Source: an uncultured bacterium (GTDB lineage: Bacteria; Planctomycetota; UBA1135; UBA2386). Taken from it: a DNA stretch of 10,325 bases. The stretch lies in assembly GCA_938003515.1 (NCBI GenBank), contig CALKYL010000407.1:1-10325 (forward strand), written 5' to 3'. A program made the translations under genes and the position numbers. Shown here one piece after another: positions 1 through 8,564 of this stretch. The stretch's first letter is position 1. Each line of letters begins with the position of its first letter. The notes beneath the pieces were generated by a model. That model searched no databases. It was not told the origin of the DNA and was given only the letters and a program-made list of their open reading frames with translations.

Positions 1-1130
1 TCGGCTGGACGCAGCTCTACGTGCCGGCGCTGGCGACCAACGTCGGCTCGTTGAGCGCCGGCACCAGCGACCACCGGGCGTTCTTCGAGAACGGCTTCGA
101 CGCCGCCTTCCCGTTCGAGGACCTCGGGAACTGGACGCCCTACATCCACACCTCGAACGACGACGTCGGGCCGTCTGCCAACGACTTCACGTTGGCGCGC
201 ATGATCACGCAGTCGGTGCTCGCCGGACTCGCCGAGCTCGCCGAGCCGGCATTCGCCAATCCGCCCGCGTTCGACGCCTACGGGACCGGCTGCGCCGGTA
301 CGGGCCTCGTGCCGGCGACCTGCGCCGGCGTCAACGAGGCCGGCGGCACGCTGCAGGGGCTGACGCGCAGCTGGGAGTACGCCTACCGCGTGACGGCCGC
401 GCAGCCGGAGACGCTGTCGTCGTTCCAGGTGCAGATGCGCAGCACGACCGGCGGCAACGTCACGGTCGCGGCCGCCGTCTACGCCGCGGCCGGCAGCCAA
501 CCGGCGACCCCGCCGCTGGCGACGACGACCATCACCGTCGGGCCGACGGCGCAGTTCTACACCGCGACGCTGGCGTCGCCGGTGAGCGTGAACGGCGCGT
601 TCTACGTGGCGGTCGACCATTCGGCGCAGACGACCACGCTGTCGGAGCTGACCGGCGGCGAGGCCGGAGTCGCGTCCTACCGCACGCCTTCGACGGGCAC
701 GTGGGCACAGTCCAGCCTGGTCGAGTACCCGGCCGTGCGTGTCGACTGCGGCGGCCAGCCGAACGCGACGCCGCGGCTCGGCAACGTCGGTCTGCCGGTC
801 GTCGCCAGCGCGTTCCAGATCACGCTGGAGCATGGCGCCGCGAGCAGCGTCGCCGTGCTCGCGACCGGGTGGTCGGACGCTTCCTTCGGCGGCGTCGCCT
901 TGCCGTGGAGCGTGCCCGGCGCCGGCGGCTGCCAGCTGTTCGCGTCCGCGGAGCTGATCTCGGCCGCGCTGCTCGACCCCACCGGTGCGGGAGCCCTGCC
1001 GCTGGCGATCCCGGACCTGCCGTCCTTGATCGGCGCGAACCTGTTCCACCAGTGGGCGGTCTTCGACCCGACCGTCAACCCGTTCGGGTTCGTGTTCTCC
1101 GGCGCCGCGCGCAGCACGATCGGCGGTTGA
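1..1130 (+). CDS. Secreted M28-family zinc aminopeptidase, C-terminal part (5' end outside window)
   Basis: The frame is open to the left edge (first complete codon at base 3) and ends with TGA at 1128-1130, leaving 375 visible residues. Numbered from base 3, residues 22-24 read SDH and 48-50 IHT, inside a stretch with the spacing SDH...F..G..A..PFE...(Y)IHT...D. This is the end of the catalytic domain of M28 peptidases of the Vibrio/Streptomyces aminopeptidase type. His49 would be the last zinc ligand; the other metal ligands lie upstream of the window. These enzymes release N-terminal residues from peptides outside the cytoplasm. After the catalytic domain come a beta-rich module (about 90-247, ending in a Cys-Gly-Gly) and a C-terminal domain (about 250-375) with a GGVALPW segment, a GC pair and a Gln-rich LFHQWAVFDP strand, of a kind that recurs in planctomycete exported proteins. 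A GTG at 21 is not the real start because it would cut the catalytic domain. It converges on the SBBP gene. Confidence 0.85.
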   Translation, partial: GWTQLYVPALATNVGSLSAGTSDHRAFFENGFDAAFPFEDLGNWTPYIHTSNDDVGPSANDFTLARMITQSVLAGLAELAEPAFANPPAFDAYGTGCAGTGLVPATCAGVNEAGGTLQGLTRSWEYAYRVTAAQPETLSSFQVQMRSTTGGNVTVAAAVYAAAGSQPATPPLATTTITVGPTAQFYTATLASPVSVNGAFYVAVDHSAQTTTLSELTGGEAGVASYRTPSTGTWAQSSLVEYPAVRVDCGGQPNATPRLGNVGLPVVASAFQITLEHGAASSVAVLATGWSDASFGGVALPWSVPGAGGCQLFASAELISAALLDPTGAGALPLAIPDLPSLIGANLFHQWAVFDPTVNPFGFVFSGAARSTIGG

Positions 1131-1168
1131 GTCGGGCGCTGGCGCGGTGGCGCTGCTGCTGCCCGAGG

Positions 1169-1183
1169 CCGCGCCGCGCGCGG
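1169..1183 (+). terminator. Weak hairpin 39 bases after the M28 gene stop
   Basis: CCGCGC and GCGCGG pair perfectly around a 3-base loop (CGC), followed by a modestly T-rich stretch (TCGCTTGGTTCTG). This could end transcription of the M28 gene, but there is no real T-tract and short GC palindromes arise by chance in DNA of this composition. Confidence 0.25.
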
Positions 1184-1224
1184 TCGCTTGGTTCTGCGTC
1201 ACTTCGGTCTGCACGTCGCGTTCG

Positions 1225-1245
1225 CCGGCGCCGGGCTGGCGCCGG
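1225..1245. terminator. GC-rich hairpin between convergent genes, possible two-way terminator
   Basis: The arms CCGGCGCC (1225-1232) and GGCGCCGG (1238-1245) are perfect inverted repeats of 8 bp around a 5-base loop (GGGCT). It lies 94 bases after the M28 stop and 47 bases beyond the stop of the opposing SBBP gene, where a shared terminator is expected. No T-tract follows on either strand, so it would be an atypical or Rho-assisted terminator. A further 5-bp stem (ACCGG/CCGGT, 1280-1292) sits directly against the SBBP stop codon. The rest of 1131-1292 shows nothing else I can support. Confidence 0.45.
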
Positions 1246-1292
1246 ATCGTGCCCCGCAGCGCCCGTGCACTTCCCGGCCACCGGTCCCCGGT

Positions 1293-3290
1293 TCAGAAGT
1301 CGAGCCGCTCGGACGTCGCGATCGGACCGATGCCGGGGCAGGTCGCGTTGGCGAGCCACAGCCATTGCGCGCTGTAGCCGACAGGACACGTCGTCGAGAG
1401 CGTTGACGGGACGAGGATCGGAAAGCTGGCCGTGCCGAGACCGTCGGAAACGAGCGTGACCGTGGCGAGCGGCGCGACCAGGAGCGTGCCGGTCAACGGC
1501 GCGGGCAGAGCGATCGGCGCGTTCGCGAAGCCGAGCGCGAGCACGCCCACCGAGAGCGGCGGCGCATTCGTGGCGTGCAGTTCGAACCTGCCGCCGGCCT
1601 CCGGTGCGCCGCCGACCGTGAAGTACAGCGGGACGCCGCACGCCGGCGTGGCGAGCGCGACGTCGCTCCGGCCGGTGCATCCCGGCAGCAACGGGAAGGC
1701 CGTGAGGCTCCCGTCGTAGATGCCGCCGGCGACGACGCCCTGGTGGGCCTGCACGATCGGCAGCGCGTCGGTGCAGGTGCCGGCCGTAATCACGTTGCCG
1801 AGTTCGTCGAGCGCGATCGTATTGACCCACCCTTCGACGAAGTTGGCGCCGTTCGTGCCGCCGATGCGCGTCGAGTAGAGCACGTCGTCCGTGCCCTGGC
1901 CACGCATCGCGATCCGGGTGACGGCGCCGAAGAAGTACTGCGTTCCCGCGCCCGGCTGCAGGGCGCGCGGCGTGATCGGGTAGTTGCCGGCGCCGGCGCA
2001 GTAGCCCGCCAGCGTGACGATGCCCGAGCTCTCGACCGCGAGGTCGGCGACGCCGTCCTCGCCGGCGTCACCGGGCAGGTAGCTCGCGTAGCGCAGCCCT
2101 CCTGCGCCGAGCGCGGGATCGATGTGACAGACCAGGCCGTCGATGTCGGGGCCCCAGCAGTTGGCGCCACAGGTCTGGAAGCCGCTGGCGACGCAGCCGG
2201 CGGTCACCGGCAGGTCCGTCGACGTCGTGTAGCCACCGATCACGAAGCCGCCGCCGGGGTGCGCCTCGATGCAGGTCGGCGAGTCGGCTCCCGAGCCACC
2301 GAAGAACGTCGCGTACTGCAGGCTCGTGCCGGTCGGATCGATCACGGCGAGGTAGAGGTCCAGACCGCCGGCAGGACTGGATTGCACCGCGTTCGGGGTG
2401 GTCACCGGGTTCAGCACGGCGAGTTCGGACTCGATCACCACCACGGCGTTGCCGGCCGGATCGAGCGCCAGCCCGTGGTTGGCGAGCCGGCCTTCCCACA
2501 CGAAGGGCCAGCCGTTCGCCGCCGCATAGTCGGCGTACGTGATCCCGTCCGAGCCGCTTCCGCCGAGGTAGGTGGCCCAGATCCCCTGCGTGCCGGCGGG
2601 ATTGCCGGGCGCGATCCGCGCGACGAAGGCGTCGCTGCCGCCCCCGGGCGCGACGGGCCACACCGTGCCGGCCGTCCACGGCAGGTCGCTGGAGGTCGTC
2701 CCGCCGCAGACCGTGACCGAGTTGCTGCCGTCGGGGACGACCGTCGAGAGATGGTCGGCGCCGCTGCCACCGACCAGCATCGACGTCAGCAGCGCCGCCC
2801 CGGTCGGGTCGATCTGGATCAGGAAGCCGTCGCTCTGGCCCTGCAACGTCGGGCCGGCTTGCCCCATCGCGCCGGGGAAGTCGGACGACGCGCTCACCCC
2901 GACGACCGTGATGACCGACGTCAACGGATCGACCGTCAGGTCGAACGCGAAGTCGTCGCCGCTGCCGCCGACGTAGGTGCACCACAGCAGCTGGCTTGCC
3001 GGTGGCAGCGCGGGGTCGAAGCGCGCGACGAAGGCGTCGTAGGAGCCGCCTGCCGCGGGCTGCAGCGGCGTCGGGTTGAGCGACCCGACGGTCGTGGCCA
3101 GATCGGTCGAGTCCGAGAACCCGACCACCGTGATCACGCCGTTCGGGTCGCGGTGCAGAGCGGTGATCTCGTCGCGCGAGCTGCCGCCGAAATAGGTCGA
3201 CCAGGTCGCAGCGGTCGATTGAGCGGTGAGACCGGCGGCGAACGAGAGCGTGCCGACGACGAGACGAGTCGTATTGGCGAAACGGGGCAT
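1293..3290 (-). CDS. Secreted SBBP-repeat beta-propeller protein
   Basis: The product is 665 residues, a predicted exported protein of unknown substrate. Residues 1-24 form a signal peptide (basic start, hydrophobic core about 10-21, probable cleavage after TAQ). Seven copies of a motif like (A/S/C)TY(F/V/L)GGS(G)xD start near residues 30, 103, 170, 238, 327, 402 and 473. This is the SBBP (seven-bladed beta-propeller) repeat, so one closed propeller is likely. The sixth is degenerate (SYLPGDAGED), and the unit after motif 4 is about 18 residues longer than the others. After the propeller comes a C-terminal domain (about 555-665) with a GGRFELHATNAPP strand and a final SERLDF, in the style of planctomycete C-terminal domains. 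I chose the ATG at 3290 over an in-frame ATG at 3359 because it is preceded by a good ribosome binding site and begins directly with the signal peptide. It lies 233 bases downstream of the beta-helix gene on the same strand; co-transcription is possible. Function beyond a surface or extracellular binding scaffold cannot be stated. Confidence 0.88.
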   Translation of the reverse strand: MPRFANTTRLVVGTLSFAAGLTAQSTAATWSTYFGGSSRDEITALHRDPNGVITVVGFSDSTDLATTVGSLNPTPLQPAAGGSYDAFVARFDPALPPASQLLWCTYVGGSGDDFAFDLTVDPLTSVITVVGVSASSDFPGAMGQAGPTLQGQSDGFLIQIDPTGAALLTSMLVGGSGADHLSTVVPDGSNSVTVCGGTTSSDLPWTAGTVWPVAPGGGSDAFVARIAPGNPAGTQGIWATYLGGSGSDGITYADYAAANGWPFVWEGRLANHGLALDPAGNAVVVIESELAVLNPVTTPNAVQSSPAGGLDLYLAVIDPTGTSLQYATFFGGSGADSPTCIEAHPGGGFVIGGYTTSTDLPVTAGCVASGFQTCGANCWGPDIDGLVCHIDPALGAGGLRYASYLPGDAGEDGVADLAVESSGIVTLAGYCAGAGNYPITPRALQPGAGTQYFFGAVTRIAMRGQGTDDVLYSTRIGGTNGANFVEGWVNTIALDELGNVITAGTCTDALPIVQAHQGVVAGGIYDGSLTAFPLLPGCTGRSDVALATPACGVPLYFTVGGAPEAGGRFELHATNAPPLSVGVLALGFANAPIALPAPLTGTLLVAPLATVTLVSDGLGTASFPILVPSTLSTTCPVGYSAQWLWLANATCPGIGPIATSERLDF

Positions 3291-3523
3291 CGGTGTCTCC
3301 TCGGAGGTGGATGGCGCGGTGCGGTGCTGCGCCCGACGGACGCCGCAGCGAAGCCCCATGGTGCAACCTGGGTAGCGTGCCTTCGAGGTGATTCGGGTGG
3401 GTCGGGCGGTTTCGGCCCGCGGACTCCGCGCCGATGGAGGTCACCACCGTCCCCAGCCGTCCGACGACGCGACCGCGTACGATGCCTGCCACCCGCCTCT
3501 CGCAGGCGAAACCGGGCGAGCCG
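3291..3523. other. Intergenic region between the two minus-strand secreted-protein genes
   Basis: This 233-base gap lies between the beta-helix stop and the SBBP start. It holds the SBBP ribosome binding site and, just after the beta-helix stop, a weak inverted repeat CTCGC (3499-3503) / GCGAG (3516-3520) with a 12-base loop that might attenuate or end transcription. I found no convincing -35/-10 pair reading to the left and no small gene, so I cannot tell whether SBBP has its own promoter. Confidence 0.4.
3297..3302 (-). promoter_or_regulatory. Ribosome binding site GAGGAG of the SBBP gene
   Basis: On the minus strand GAGGAG stands six bases before the ATG at 3290. This is the clearest Shine-Dalgarno sequence in the window and decides the start: the longer frame beginning at 3359 would add 23 residues that look like non-coding leader and would bury the signal peptide. 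Confidence 0.7.
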
Positions 3524-4687
3524 TCACTGCGTCGTGAACGTCACCGGCGCGCCGACGCGCAGCGCGCTGCCGTTCCACACCACCGACTGCGAAGCGAACG
3601 CCTGGCCCGGCCCGAGCACCGCCGGCAGCTGCAGCTGATTGGTGACGACGCCGCTCGCTGGCGCGATCGCGGGCGGGAAGAAGCCGTAGGGCGCGGCCGT
3701 GTCGATGCCGATCGACCCCAGCGGCGTCGACGTCAGCGGCCCCGGCACACCGACGGCCTGGAACACGGCCGCTCCGGCGGGCGCGGTCGAGCGGATCGAC
3801 AGCGCCTGCCCGGGCGTCGCGGCCGAGAGCGTCCAAGAGGCCGGTACCGGCGCGAAGCCGAACGCGCCGGTGCCGAGCACGGGCGCCGACCCGGCCGGAA
3901 GGACCAGCGTGACGGCGGGGTCGATCGTGACGGAGCCTCCGAACGTGAACACGGCGGCGGGCGGGTTGGTCGTTCCCGCCGGACCGCCTTCGATGCGCGA
4001 CGACGCGTCGCCGCTGATCCGCAGCGTCGAGTCGAACGCTTCGATGGGCCACGGCAGGAAGCCCGGATGGAAGTCCGGGTCGACGATGTCGACGACGGAC
4101 TGGGAGGCGAAGATGGCGCGTCCGCCCAGCGTCGTCGACCCGAGGTAGCCGAGGCGGCACGAAACCAGCGTCGCGGCGCTCTGCGTGACCGAGACGACCG
4201 GATCGCCGTAGCTCGACACGTCGCGCATCGTGACCGAATCGCAGCCGAAGATGCTGACCGGACAGCAGCTCGACCCGCCGGGACCGATCGAATGCAGATC
4301 CTCCAGGTGCACCGAGCCGGCGCAGAGCAGGAGGTTGACGCGGAAGTGATCGGGCTCGTAGCGCGTGAAGCCGACGAGCCGGAGGGCGCGGCCGGCCGGC
4401 AGCCCGTTCACCGTCACGTCCGGCATCGGTGGCGCGCCGACGCCGACGATCGTCAGTCCCTTCACGGTCGCGATCGTCTCGCTCGGCGACGTGGGCGGCG
4501 CCGAGACCAGGACCGTGTCGCCGTCGACGACGGACGGCGAAGCGACCGCGGCCTGCAGGCTCGTGAAGTCCACGCCTGGCCCACCGGCCGGATTGACGAC
4601 CCACGTCGTCTGGGCGGGCACCAGCGGGGCTGCTGCGGCAAGAGCAACGGCGAGAGCGACGGTCCGGGTGTGTGCGGTCCTGAACAT
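3524..4687 (-). CDS. Secreted right-handed beta-helix (pectate-lyase-like fold) protein
   Basis: The product is 387 residues. Residues 1-26 are a clear signal peptide (FRTAHTR, then an Ala/Leu/Val core, cleavage likely after PAQ). Next is the opening of many bacterial beta-helix proteins: a WVV strand, a G.G.DF.SLQAAV segment (38-48) and DGDTVLV (55-61), followed by short irregular strand repeats to about 270 such as LTIVGVG, VHLEDL, VTMRDV and LRISG. This suits a parallel beta-helix, with no visible catalytic residues, so enzyme activity is not claimed. Cysteines at 122, 141, 142 and 149 are close together and could form disulfides in the exported protein. The last 100 residues form a domain containing GAAVFQAVG and a FASQSVVWNG strand, found at the end of other planctomycete secreted proteins. 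The ATG at 4687 starts directly with the signal peptide but has no evident Shine-Dalgarno sequence. It is divergent from lepA and upstream of the SBBP gene. Confidence 0.85.
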   Translation of the reverse strand: MFRTAHTRTVALAVALAAAAPLVPAQTTWVVNPAGGPGVDFTSLQAAVASPSVVDGDTVLVSAPPTSPSETIATVKGLTIVGVGAPPMPDVTVNGLPAGRALRLVGFTRYEPDHFRVNLLLCAGSVHLEDLHSIGPGGSSCCPVSIFGCDSVTMRDVSSYGDPVVSVTQSAATLVSCRLGYLGSTTLGGRAIFASQSVVDIVDPDFHPGFLPWPIEAFDSTLRISGDASSRIEGGPAGTTNPPAAVFTFGGSVTIDPAVTLVLPAGSAPVLGTGAFGFAPVPASWTLSAATPGQALSIRSTAPAGAAVFQAVGVPGPLTSTPLGSIGIDTAAPYGFFPPAIAPASGVVTNQLQLPAVLGPGQAFASQSVVWNGSALRVGAPVTFTTQ

Positions 4688-4769
4688 GGACGTGGCGTCG
4701 GCGGGGGCGACTAGCTCGGTGCGAGGCGGAGGTCACCGCGGATCGCCGTCGGCGCGATGACTGCCCGCG

Positions 4770-4800
4770 ATCCTAGGCAGAACGGGCCACCGAAGGTGAA
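4770..4800 (-). promoter_or_regulatory. Possible promoter of the beta-helix gene
   Basis: Read on the minus strand, TTCACC (4800-4795) and TAGGAT (4775-4770) each match four of six positions of the sigma-70 consensus, separated by 19 bases, slightly longer than ideal. The -10 would sit about 80 bases before the ATG at 4687. Weak evidence only. Confidence 0.2.
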
Positions 4801-4821
4801 CGGGCACGAGCGCGGCATCTG

Positions 4822-4851
4822 CCGTTCGCGCACGGCGGGCCGCTCGCGCAC
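4822..4851. repeat. Two 12-base direct repeats with 18-base period
   Basis: CCGTTCGCGCAC (4822-4833) recurs as CCGCTCGCGCAC (4840-4851), 11 of 12 bases identical. They lie in the divergent intergenic region upstream of both possible promoters, so they could be regulator binding sites; chance is not excluded. Confidence 0.3.
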
Positions 4852-4909
4852 CGTCGCCCAGGACGACGCGACCACCCGATGCAGCGACGAACGCTCGGGC
4901 TGACGACGC

Positions 4910-4924
4910 TGTCGCGCTGCGACA
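4910..4924. repeat. Short perfect inverted repeat upstream of lepA
   Basis: TGTCGC and GCGACA form perfect 6-base arms around GCT, in the divergent gap, about 50 bases before the possible lepA -35 element. It could be an operator half-site pair or a small hairpin. It is short and could be chance. Confidence 0.25.
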
Positions 4925-4975
4925 CCGAGGACCACGCCACCTGGTGCCCCGAGCCCCCCCATCCGCGAACCCGCC

Positions 4976-5003
4976 TTGCCGGATCCGGCTTCGGCCCTAA
5001 CAT
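4976..5003 (+). promoter_or_regulatory. Possible sigma-70-like promoter of the lepA-lepB-lptB operon
   Basis: TTGCCG (4976-4981) and TAACAT (4998-5003) each match four of six consensus positions, including TTG and the first, second and last bases of the -10 box, with a 16-base spacer. TAACAT is one of the few AT-rich spots in the gap. It would give a leader of roughly 80 bases before the GTG at 5091. Confidence 0.35.
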
Positions 5004-5090
5004 GCTCCGCCCCCATTCGCGCTGGCGCCGCCACCCCGGTCCAGCCGACACTGTCCGACCACCCCGCGCGCCGCGCCGCCGCCCCCGCCC

Positions 5091-6905
<1,815 letters not shown>

Positions 6906-6935
6906 CGACGGACCCGCGAGAGAGGACGACGAGCG

Positions 6936-8564
6936 ATGGCCAAGCAGAAGAAGCCGGCGACGATGGGCCCCGTGCGGCAGAACCTCGAGGCCTTCGGCGT
7001 CGCGATCCTCGCCGCCGTGCTGCTGAAGTGGTTCTGCATCGAGGCCTACCAGATCCCGACGTCGTCGATGCAGCCGACGTTGATGGGCAGCACGGAGGCC
7101 GACGTCTACGACCGCATCCTCGTCGACAAGCTGATCCAGACCTTCCGCGAGCCGCAGCGCTGGGACATCACGGTCTTCAAGTACCCGCTGCAGAAGAACC
7201 AGAAGTACGTCAAGCGCATCGTCGGCATGCCGAACGACCGGCTCTACATCGCCGGCGGCAACGTCTACCAGACCGAGGGCGACGGGGACGCGCGCACCTT
7301 CGTGCCGATCCGCAAGCCCGACGACCTGCAGGCGTGCATGTGGAAGAACGTCTACCCGGCGCGCCGACTCGCGCGCGCGGAGACCAAGGCGCTGCCGCGC
7401 ATCTTCGGCGCGTCGCCGAGCCGGGCGGCGGAGGAGACCGACGGCGGCTTCGCGCTCGACCCGGGCGGCTCGACCGCGCGGCTGTTCTTCCGCGACGCCG
7501 AGGACGGCGGCATGATCGACCGCGTCTGGGACGGCTACCCCGAGGAGGTCGCGCGCGCGATCCGCAACGACGTGCAGCACCAGCGCCCGCAGGAGATCGT
7601 GCCCGACGTGCGCATCGCCGCGACCGTCACCGCGCCGGCCGGCATGCAGGAACTCGCGCTCGAGATCGAGGTGCTGCGGCCCGGCCACGACGAGCGCACC
7701 TTCGCGCTCGTCGCCGCCGGCGGCCGCGCGACGCTCCAGGTGCGCGGCAAGGGCGACGAAGTGCTCGCGGAGACGCAGCCGTTCGAGTTCGCGCTGCCGG
7801 CGGGCGAGCCCACCGAGGTCGCCTTCGCCCACGTCGACGACCGGCTGATCGCGTGGCACGGCGGCGACGAGGTGCAGCGATTAGATACCGACGCCTGGGC
7901 GATCAGCGAGGGCTGCGTGCTGCCGTTCGACCCGACCAAGGGCCTCGAGATCCCCGCCAACCAGAAGGTGATCCCGCAGTTCGTCTGCAAGGGCTCCGGC
8001 GCGGTCCGGCTCGACGACGTGCGCATCGACCGCGACCAGCACTACACGCGCGACGGCGCGCCCGAGGTCATCGAGGTGCCGGCCGGGCACTACTACATGA
8101 TGGGCGACAACACGCTGCAGTCGGTCGACTCGCGGGGCTGGACGGCGATCACGATCGGCGTCGACGCGAACGACAACGTCGTGCCGCCCGACAGCCCCGA
8201 CGCGGTGCGCACGATCCGCGGCAACAAGCGGCCGATGCGGCTCTCCAACCCGCCGGATCGCGACGAGACGCCGATCCCGATCCCGAGCGAGGACGTGATC
8301 GTCATGATCGACGAATACGGCGAGATCCTGCGGCTCAACGCCGAGGTCGGCAGCGACTGGCCGGAGCGCGTGTCGTTCCGCCGGCCCGGCGCCGGTGACG
8401 GCACGGACGAATGGACCGCGCCCGACACGACCAACGCGAAGGGCATCTCGTTCGTGCCGCGCGAGGACATCGAGGGCCGCGCGCTGATGGTGTTCTACCC
8501 GTCGCGGCCGCTGTCCTGGATCTTCCGCAACGCGTGGCCAGGCCGGTTCGGCCTGGTGCGATGA
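6936..8564 (+). CDS. lepB: Signal peptidase I (LepB) with two large insertions
   Basis: The product is 542 residues, against about 180 in Bacillus and 324 in E. coli. It is a membrane-bound Ser/Lys protease (family S26) that cuts signal peptides from exported proteins on the outer face of the cytoplasmic membrane. One membrane segment lies at about 17-35, followed by PTSSMQPTL with nucleophile Ser44, the general base Lys93 in YVKRIVG, then MPNDRL, and the late box GDN...SVDSR at 390-400. The closing segment FVPREDIEGRA (506-516) is also typical. The usual core is interrupted twice: residues about 105-385 hold a beta-rich domain resembling a LamG/jelly-roll sandwich, and about 403-505 add a second stretch between DSR and FVP. 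Both should face the periplasm. Planctomycete LepB proteins are commonly enlarged in the first place. The ATG is preceded by an AGAGGA stretch (6921-6926), nine bases upstream. It ends in a 4-base ATGA overlap with lptB. Confidence 0.93.
   Translation: MAKQKKPATMGPVRQNLEAFGVAILAAVLLKWFCIEAYQIPTSSMQPTLMGSTEADVYDRILVDKLIQTFREPQRWDITVFKYPLQKNQKYVKRIVGMPNDRLYIAGGNVYQTEGDGDARTFVPIRKPDDLQACMWKNVYPARRLARAETKALPRIFGASPSRAAEETDGGFALDPGGSTARLFFRDAEDGGMIDRVWDGYPEEVARAIRNDVQHQRPQEIVPDVRIAATVTAPAGMQELALEIEVLRPGHDERTFALVAAGGRATLQVRGKGDEVLAETQPFEFALPAGEPTEVAFAHVDDRLIAWHGGDEVQRLDTDAWAISEGCVLPFDPTKGLEIPANQKVIPQFVCKGSGAVRLDDVRIDRDQHYTRDGAPEVIEVPAGHYYMMGDNTLQSVDSRGWTAITIGVDANDNVVPPDSPDAVRTIRGNKRPMRLSNPPDRDETPIPIPSEDVIVMIDEYGEILRLNAEVGSDWPERVSFRRPGAGDGTDEWTAPDTTNAKGISFVPREDIEGRALMVFYPSRPLSWIFRNAWPGRFGLVR
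8538..8556 (+). promoter_or_regulatory. Hairpin directly before the lptB start, inside the end of lepB
   Basis: CCAGGCC (8538-8544) and GGCCTGG (8550-8556) form a perfect 7-bp stem around the 5-base loop GGTTC, extendable by a G-U pair, and end four bases before the lptB ATG at 8561. It covers the place where a Shine-Dalgarno sequence would be; none is seen. Ribosomes finishing lepB would melt it, so lptB translation may depend on lepB translation. Confidence 0.4.

Larger units (their letters stand above)
4688..5090. other. Divergent intergenic region between the beta-helix gene and lepA
   Basis: These 403 bases should hold the promoters of both divergent units. They contain possible promoter elements on each strand, a pair of 12-base direct repeats (4822-4851), a short palindrome (4910-4924) and a strongly C-rich leader before lepA (about 5057-5090). 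A minus-strand frame of 107 codons crosses most of it, but its composition (Arg/Ala/Gly/Pro-rich, no recognisable motif) looks like chance, so I do not call a gene. No RNA gene or known riboswitch is recognisable. Confidence 0.5.

Noticed and set aside
1575..3638. A 687-codon plus-strand frame opposite the SBBP gene
   Set aside because: Composition is Arg/Ala/Gly/Asp noise with no signal or motif, while the minus strand has a signal peptide, seven SBBP motifs and a ribosome binding site.
3434..4736. Long open frames on both strands overlapping the beta-helix gene in other frames
   Set aside because: Both are Arg-rich shadows. Only the frame 4687-3524 has a signal peptide and regular beta-helix strands.
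4711..5034. A 107-codon minus-strand frame in the divergent gap
   Set aside because: No motif, hydrophobic segment or ribosome binding site, and it would cover both candidate promoters.
7879..7889. GATTAGATACC as a fragment of a 16S rRNA gene
   Set aside because: The match stops after 11 bases, the flanks are normal lepB coding sequence and no other rRNA signature is present.
8411..8560. A 50-codon N-terminal extension of LptB
   Set aside because: It overlaps the conserved end of LepB in another frame, has shadow composition, and the ATG at 8561 gives the normal LptB N-terminus with an ATGA overlap.
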